From: a virus
Virus record (IMG/VR): IMGVR_UViG_3300000116_000208
Span: 1-24,728 of that record
Direction: 5' to 3' (one strand)
Length of the DNA: 24,728 bases
A program made the translations under genes and the position numbers. The notes beneath the pieces were generated by a model. The model had not been told where the DNA came from, ran no database searches, and saw only the letters and a list, made by a program, of their open reading frames with translations. Every line of letters starts with the position of its first letter. Position 1 is the first letter of the stretch. Positions 22,801 to 24,728 of this stretch are shown one piece after another.

Positions 22801-23709
22801 AATAGGTTTTCCCAAGTCTTACTCAATAAGTCACTCAAGTGGGCTGCTTTTAGGAAACTGGATCTGGCAATGAAATCGCTTGGAACCAACACACACTATA
22901 CCAGACTAAGGAAGTGGGCCAATGCACCCGATGGTAGTAAGTTGCGTAACAAGCTGGAGCGTAAACAGAAGGAGATCTTTGGTGAGAAGTATGATGATTT
23001 AGTTGCAGCATTGCAGCGTGGTGATGTAGACGATCCGCTGGTATCACAGGCAGTGTTCAATGAGATTACACAGATACACCCGCTCAATTCCGTACACATG
23101 CCGACAGCGTACCTCAAGAATCCAAATTTAAGGTTTACGTATGCGTTGAAGTCATTCATGTTGCGACACATTAACTTCATGCGTAGTGAGTTGATAGCTG
23201 ATATACGCAAGGCTAAATCTCCAGGTGAGTTTGCGGAAGCGGTTGGTACGTATGGCACGTATATTGCATTATTTGCTGGCACTAACATGGGAACTACGGC
23301 TCTCCAAGATTTTATTCTGGGTAAAGATGTGACGTTATCAGATCGTGCGGTTGAGAGCATAACGCAAACACTCACAGGTATCAATAGGTTCCAGATATAC
23401 CAAAGCAAGAACATGTTTGATACTGATAACCCATATCAACAAAAAATGAGGGTTGGTTCATTTGCACTAGATCTTCTTGTTCCTCATCAGCTTATCACTT
23501 ATCCAGCAGCTGATATTGTGGGTTTGCACATGGGTGAACGTAATAGGATTGAAGATTGGCATAGCACTCAACTGACACCTGTTGCGGGTAAGAATATATA
23601 CTGGCAACTCGGTATGGGTAAGGAGAAGGAAGCACAGAAGAAAGCCGACCGACTTCACAAGCTAAAGAAATTGCGGTCAGGTAAGTTTAATATTCAGGTG
23701 GTTGAATAA
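19837..23709 (+). CDS. Large internal virion/ejection protein C (1290 aa)
   Basis: The largest gene of the window, last of the three ejection-type genes; 1290 residues is close to T7 gp16 (about 1318). The N-terminus has a basic PFAKKKEP patch and helical segments. A Gly/Ala-rich hydrophobic region lies at ~246-320 and another near 565-585 (FTGFLLGFMMPVPRGALV), possible membrane-contact sites. A helix-rich centre contains HRPNYFPTKVKDLELLRK (about 728-745), which I recall from large phage polyvalent-type proteins, followed by an NPISTLSQVPDLAIM segment. No lysozyme or transglycosylase motif is apparent. It is probably injected with DNA to form a trans-envelope conduit. Confidence 0.72.
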   Translation: MAFSFNPFAKKKEPANNRQEALTKRRDALINYLESNEDQLRLFDSLDKTGKDEYANTFYEVYADEGMATYLAYPNNELLIPTNDLMGSSPMDWVDKTEDRRKYGFGLKKRILKELPLYDTGIERLYDAVDKGDVKLSELDEGSLAVIGGILHQRGSDKADEAKVQARKALDNMIQSHEELGPEYFADPETWQMQVYEGVTRPFSDFGVWLAGKIKGDDEIAETRNKATALEHVAYPQNRTWENVGEVAGLFGGSVGLYQGLAKKGLSQVIKAGAQGGWKVSAAALGATSAGEFALGAAYGTPTFVLSPENPNRVMSGLEAMLLGNVFNLATDSYRTFKGMKKADVVQQLDELKPDGWTEVREGIMSKYKDVSPENAALAKQFQDRPPTSEAKSAMSGRNLADDYRQAEAAQQRLLQEQQPKPADITPSKVEGLQEAMQARQIQEPTSTPVSQGDSAAVTPEYARNVEIEDRLTELRDRTAVIQQRRGASKKESNRIRDEVTQLKQEQLLNNTGDKLSKYERMAEEAYPGSVLGINAYTGDFQELRKLATRELGLRTGMGYLGAQSAEENDGNPFTGFLLGFMMPVPRGALVDKMGKAKGLLPSLKPFDYLIKPHDQRIKDISPLAWNSVQGVARRNLEDASNYIHRANPFFETLDALWKSKAISQDDLNEIVVALHRGDRQRLYAAFNRATPSQGGQAGALQQAHKEVEDVLDDLLLNAQDAGVDIKHRPNYFPTKVKDLELLRKIRGYTEDDVFKAAVDEFEQQIGARATQAEKMEIYSEVVRQQERSSPSYMNRRKIDDFDVDDMPAYENIRDAFSQYVGSVVERTNMNVFLGKSADNVPPQVYGRIIKDSIGSSIDEMLEKMSAQGLVPDPADMRKLKNLLNDFAVNSGRTGLDALSAYKNLFYATTIGNPISTLSQVPDLAIMACKDPAAFGTALKDAIRNRKLEFGFDRYGKDRIAADILTTGDGLREGIKDLKGNPKSAKKWNRFSQVLLNKSLKWAAFRKLDLAMKSLGTNTHYTRLRKWANAPDGSKLRNKLERKQKEIFGEKYDDLVAALQRGDVDDPLVSQAVFNEITQIHPLNSVHMPTAYLKNPNLRFTYALKSFMLRHINFMRSELIADIRKAKSPGEFAEAVGTYGTYIALFAGTNMGTTALQDFILGKDVTLSDRAVESITQTLTGINRFQIYQSKNMFDTDNPYQQKMRVGSFALDLLVPHQLITYPAADIVGLHMGERNRIEDWHSTQLTPVAGKNIYWQLGMGKEKEAQKKADRLHKLKKLRSGKFNIQVVE

Positions 23710-23748
23710 ATAATTGACATCACCAGATCGTTCCACATTTGTCGGGGC

Positions 23749-23925
23749 ATGAACATACTGGACGATACCGAACAACCACAAGAACTCACGCTCGAACAAC
23801 TTTGCACTACACTTGATGCCATTTGCCGCAATAGTGGATTACCTCCTGCTCTGGGCATTACCGCACTGGAAATAGTTAAGAGCGAGATCATTAGCGAAAT
23901 AACCTGCACAGTGAGCGATGAATGA
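23749..23925 (+). CDS. Small hypothetical phage protein (58 aa)
   Basis: ATG at 23749, 40 bp after the large ejection gene, opens 58 codons ending at 23925 and overlapping the next gene by 8 bp. The product starts MNILDDTEQPQELTLEQLCT, is acidic and helical, and has LPPALGITALEIVKSEIISE in the middle. This amphipathic two-helix layout is typical of small conserved phage proteins with no known function. No strong Shine-Dalgarno precedes it (only GGGG at -2 to -5). A TTGACA box lies 30 bp upstream at 23714-23719 without a clear -10. Confidence 0.6.
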   Translation: MNILDDTEQPQELTLEQLCTTLDAICRNSGLPPALGITALEIVKSEIISEITCTVSDE

Positions 23926-24172
23926 TATGACAACTTGGTTACGTACAATACACATCTTCTGGTGCGGCATCGAGTTCGGTGTTCGCAAATCAGATATGGA
24001 CGCACTGGCAAACGGAACCATGTGGGACACTGCATACCTTGAGGTACGTGCGGTGTGTGAACATAGGCCGAAGCTGCACTACTGGACAAAGATGGTGGTA
24101 GGCTGCGAGAAACACTACCTTAATCTGGGAATCCTTGCCGTGTGTTGGGGTTCTGACTTAGTGGAGGTGTAA
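23918..24172 (+). CDS. Small Cys/Trp-rich hypothetical protein (84 aa)
   Basis: An 84-codon frame overlapping the previous gene by 8 bp. The product starts MNDMTTWLRTIHIFWCGIEF and is rich in Cys (four), Trp and aromatics, with CEHRPKLHYWTKMVVGCEKH and a LGILAVCWGSDLVEV end. It is not clearly a membrane protein, as charged residues interrupt the apolar runs. A His/Cys cluster could bind metal, but no known motif fits. Its last codons coincide with the first copy of a 30-bp direct repeat, which includes the next ribosome-binding site. Confidence 0.58.
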   Translation: MNDMTTWLRTIHIFWCGIEFGVRKSDMDALANGTMWDTAYLEVRAVCEHRPKLHYWTKMVVGCEKHYLNLGILAVCWGSDLVEV

Positions 24173-24174
24173 AA

Positions 24175-24216
24175 ATGAATAATCTACGGCTCAAGCAAAG
24201 GCTTGACACGATATGA
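24175..24216 (+). CDS. Possible 13-codon leader or remnant ORF
   Basis: A GGAGG (24163-24167) 7 nt before the ATG at 24175 is a strong start signal, yet the frame ends after 13 codons (MNNLRLKQRLDTI). The next ATG at 24230 lies 14 nt after its stop. It could couple translation to the following gene, or be the cut-off beginning of the gene that originally followed copy 1 of the repeat. Confidence 0.35.
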   Translation: MNNLRLKQRLDTI

Positions 24217-24241
24217 ATTAAAAAAGAAAATGGTGCAACAA

Positions 24242-24529
24242 ATGAGCAAGAAAGACTCAAGACTAGAAAGAGCAGGAGTTAGTGGGTATAACAAACCCAA
24301 ACGTACACCAAGTCATCCTAAGAAGTCACACGTTGTTGTAGCTAAACAAGGTGATCAGGTTAAGACTATTCGGTTTGGTGAGCAAGGTGCTAAGACTGCT
24401 GGTAAACCTAAAGCAGGTGAATCAGCACAAATGAAAGCCAAGAGACGTTCCTTTAAAGCTCGTCACGCTAAGAATATATCAAAAGGAAAAATGTCAGCAG
24501 CTTATTGGGCGGACAAAGTTAAGTGGTAA
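24242..24529 (+). CDS. Conserved phage protein, Lys-rich (95 aa; unknown function)
   Basis: A small basic protein. The opening MSKKDSRLERAGVSGYNKPK and the end ARHAKNISKGKMSAAYWADK match a conserved phage family of unknown function ('GvsGyNKPKRTP.Hp.KSHvVvAk.g..vk.IRFG.QG', then 'sFkARHakNI.kGkmSaAYWA.KvkW'), which is why I choose ATG 24242. In-frame ATG 24230 and TTG 24203 would extend it, with no convincing ribosome-binding site for any of the three. The family is widespread in environmental phages; its Lys/Arg-rich, mostly polar make-up suggests binding to nucleic acid. It lies between the direct repeats. Confidence 0.78.
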   Translation: MSKKDSRLERAGVSGYNKPKRTPSHPKKSHVVVAKQGDQVKTIRFGEQGAKTAGKPKAGESAQMKAKRRSFKARHAKNISKGKMSAAYWADKVKW

Positions 24530-24582
24530 ATAGCCGCTTAACCAAAACCGTGTGTTGGGATCTGACTTAGTGGAGGTTTGAT

Positions 24583-24728
24583 ATGGATGACAAGATACTA
24601 GCCACTTTCAACTGCTACGACCATGACGACATTGCTCTGTTTGCTAATGCGGCAGATATGCAAAGGGGATTGAGCGATTTCTACCATTGGTTACGCAACC
24701 AGCATAAGCACGGTGAGGACACAATCAG
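24583..24728 (+). CDS. Hypothetical phage protein, partial (N-terminal 48 residues)
   Basis: ATG at 24583 follows a perfect GGAGG (24572-24576) at 6 nt and the frame stays open to the window edge. The visible product starts MDDKILATFNCYDHDDIALF, then ANAADMQRGLSDFYHWLRNQ. The pattern of an acidic start, an Ala-rich helix and a 'l.df..wLRn..K' end is common in small phage proteins of unknown role. The C-terminus is outside the window. Confidence 0.65.
   Translation, partial: MDDKILATFNCYDHDDIALFANAADMQRGLSDFYHWLRNQHKHGEDTI

Larger units (their letters stand above)
24138..24577 (+). repeat. Imperfect 30-bp direct repeats bracketing a small gene
   Basis: Copy 1 at 24138-24168 and copy 2 at 24548-24577 share a CCGTGTGTTGGG block and a TCTGACTTAGTGGAGGT block, differing only by one substitution and one indel in the middle. 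Each ends in GGAGG and is followed within about 10 bp by an ATG (24175 and 24583). Copy 1 is coding (end of the 84-residue gene), and copy 2 is non-coding. The repeat pair encloses 410 bp (start to start) with a whole small gene. Confidence 0.8.

Noticed and set aside
19837-23709. Lytic transglycosylase, peptidase or polymerase domain in the 1290-residue protein
   Set aside because: I looked for the usual catalytic motifs (E-S-x-x near GLMQ, HExxH, DxD/polymerase boxes) and saw none, so only a structural ejection role is proposed.
23714-23719. TTGACA box upstream of the 58-residue gene
   Set aside because: The hexamer 17 bp downstream (ATTTGT) is a poor -10. I mention it in the gene entry but do not call a promoter.
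24203-24208. TTGACA as a -35 box, also usable as a TTG start
   Set aside because: No -10-like hexamer at 16-18 bp, and the conserved protein pattern begins at the ATG at 24242, so neither reading is well supported.

Overview
The window is a stretch of tailed-phage genome covering most of the virion-structure module. No bacterial housekeeping gene, tRNA, rRNA, integrase, CRISPR array or insertion sequence is visible. A large terminase, portal, scaffold, SU10-type major capsid protein, head-tail adaptor, propeller/nozzle-like tail protein, short fibre and three large internal virion proteins lie in order on the + strand. There is no tape measure, tail tube or sheath gene. This points to a short-tailed (podovirus-like) phage, probably lytic. 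A lipobox protein in the lysis-like cluster suggests a Gram-negative host. Shine-Dalgarno use is mixed (strong before some genes, absent before the capsid gene). Many small genes resemble those of marine or metagenomic phages, but the host cannot be named from the sequence.

Layout. Positions 1-966 hold a leftward operon of three overlapping genes of unknown function, the last cut by the window edge. A short divergent intergenic region (967-1046) separates it from the rightward genes. Positions 1047-2054 hold small genes (one with a helix-turn-helix, one possible 24-codon leader ORF inside an inverted repeat) leading into the terminase (2047-3729). The portal (3760-5847) and two small overlapping genes follow and end at a strong intrinsic terminator (6357-6399). 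A small cysteine-rich gene, the scaffold and the major capsid protein follow (6464-8810). Two small beta-rich virion proteins that look like diverged paralogues flank a second strong terminator (9312-9363). The head-tail adaptor, a LamG-fold protein and small genes run to 12329. A lysis-like cluster without a recognisable endolysin lies at 12329-13516. The nozzle/stabilisation-like protein, a repeat-containing fibre and a conserved small protein lie at 13513-16292. Three large genes (598, 576 and 1290 codons) at 16294-23709 occupy the place of the T7 gp14-gp15-gp16 ejection proteins. The right end (23749-24728) has small accessory genes, one bracketed by an imperfect 30-bp direct repeat that includes a ribosome-binding site.

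The genes fit one assembly pathway. Capsid and scaffold build a prohead on the portal, terminase fills it, adaptor and nozzle close it and form the short tail, and the large internal proteins are probably ejected with the DNA. Genes are packed tightly, with ATGA, TAATG and GTGA start-stop overlaps, so translational coupling is probably general. The two terminators probably set the relative output of early-structural, capsid and tail genes.

I see no clear new defence or enzymatic system. The best leads are the structured leader with its small ORF before the terminase, the split pair of paralogous capsid-associated proteins, domain insertions in the adaptor and nozzle, a conserved C-terminal cysteine box in an internal virion protein, an endolysin-less lysis-like cluster with an uncatalogued 36-residue membrane protein, and a gene cassette flanked by direct repeats.
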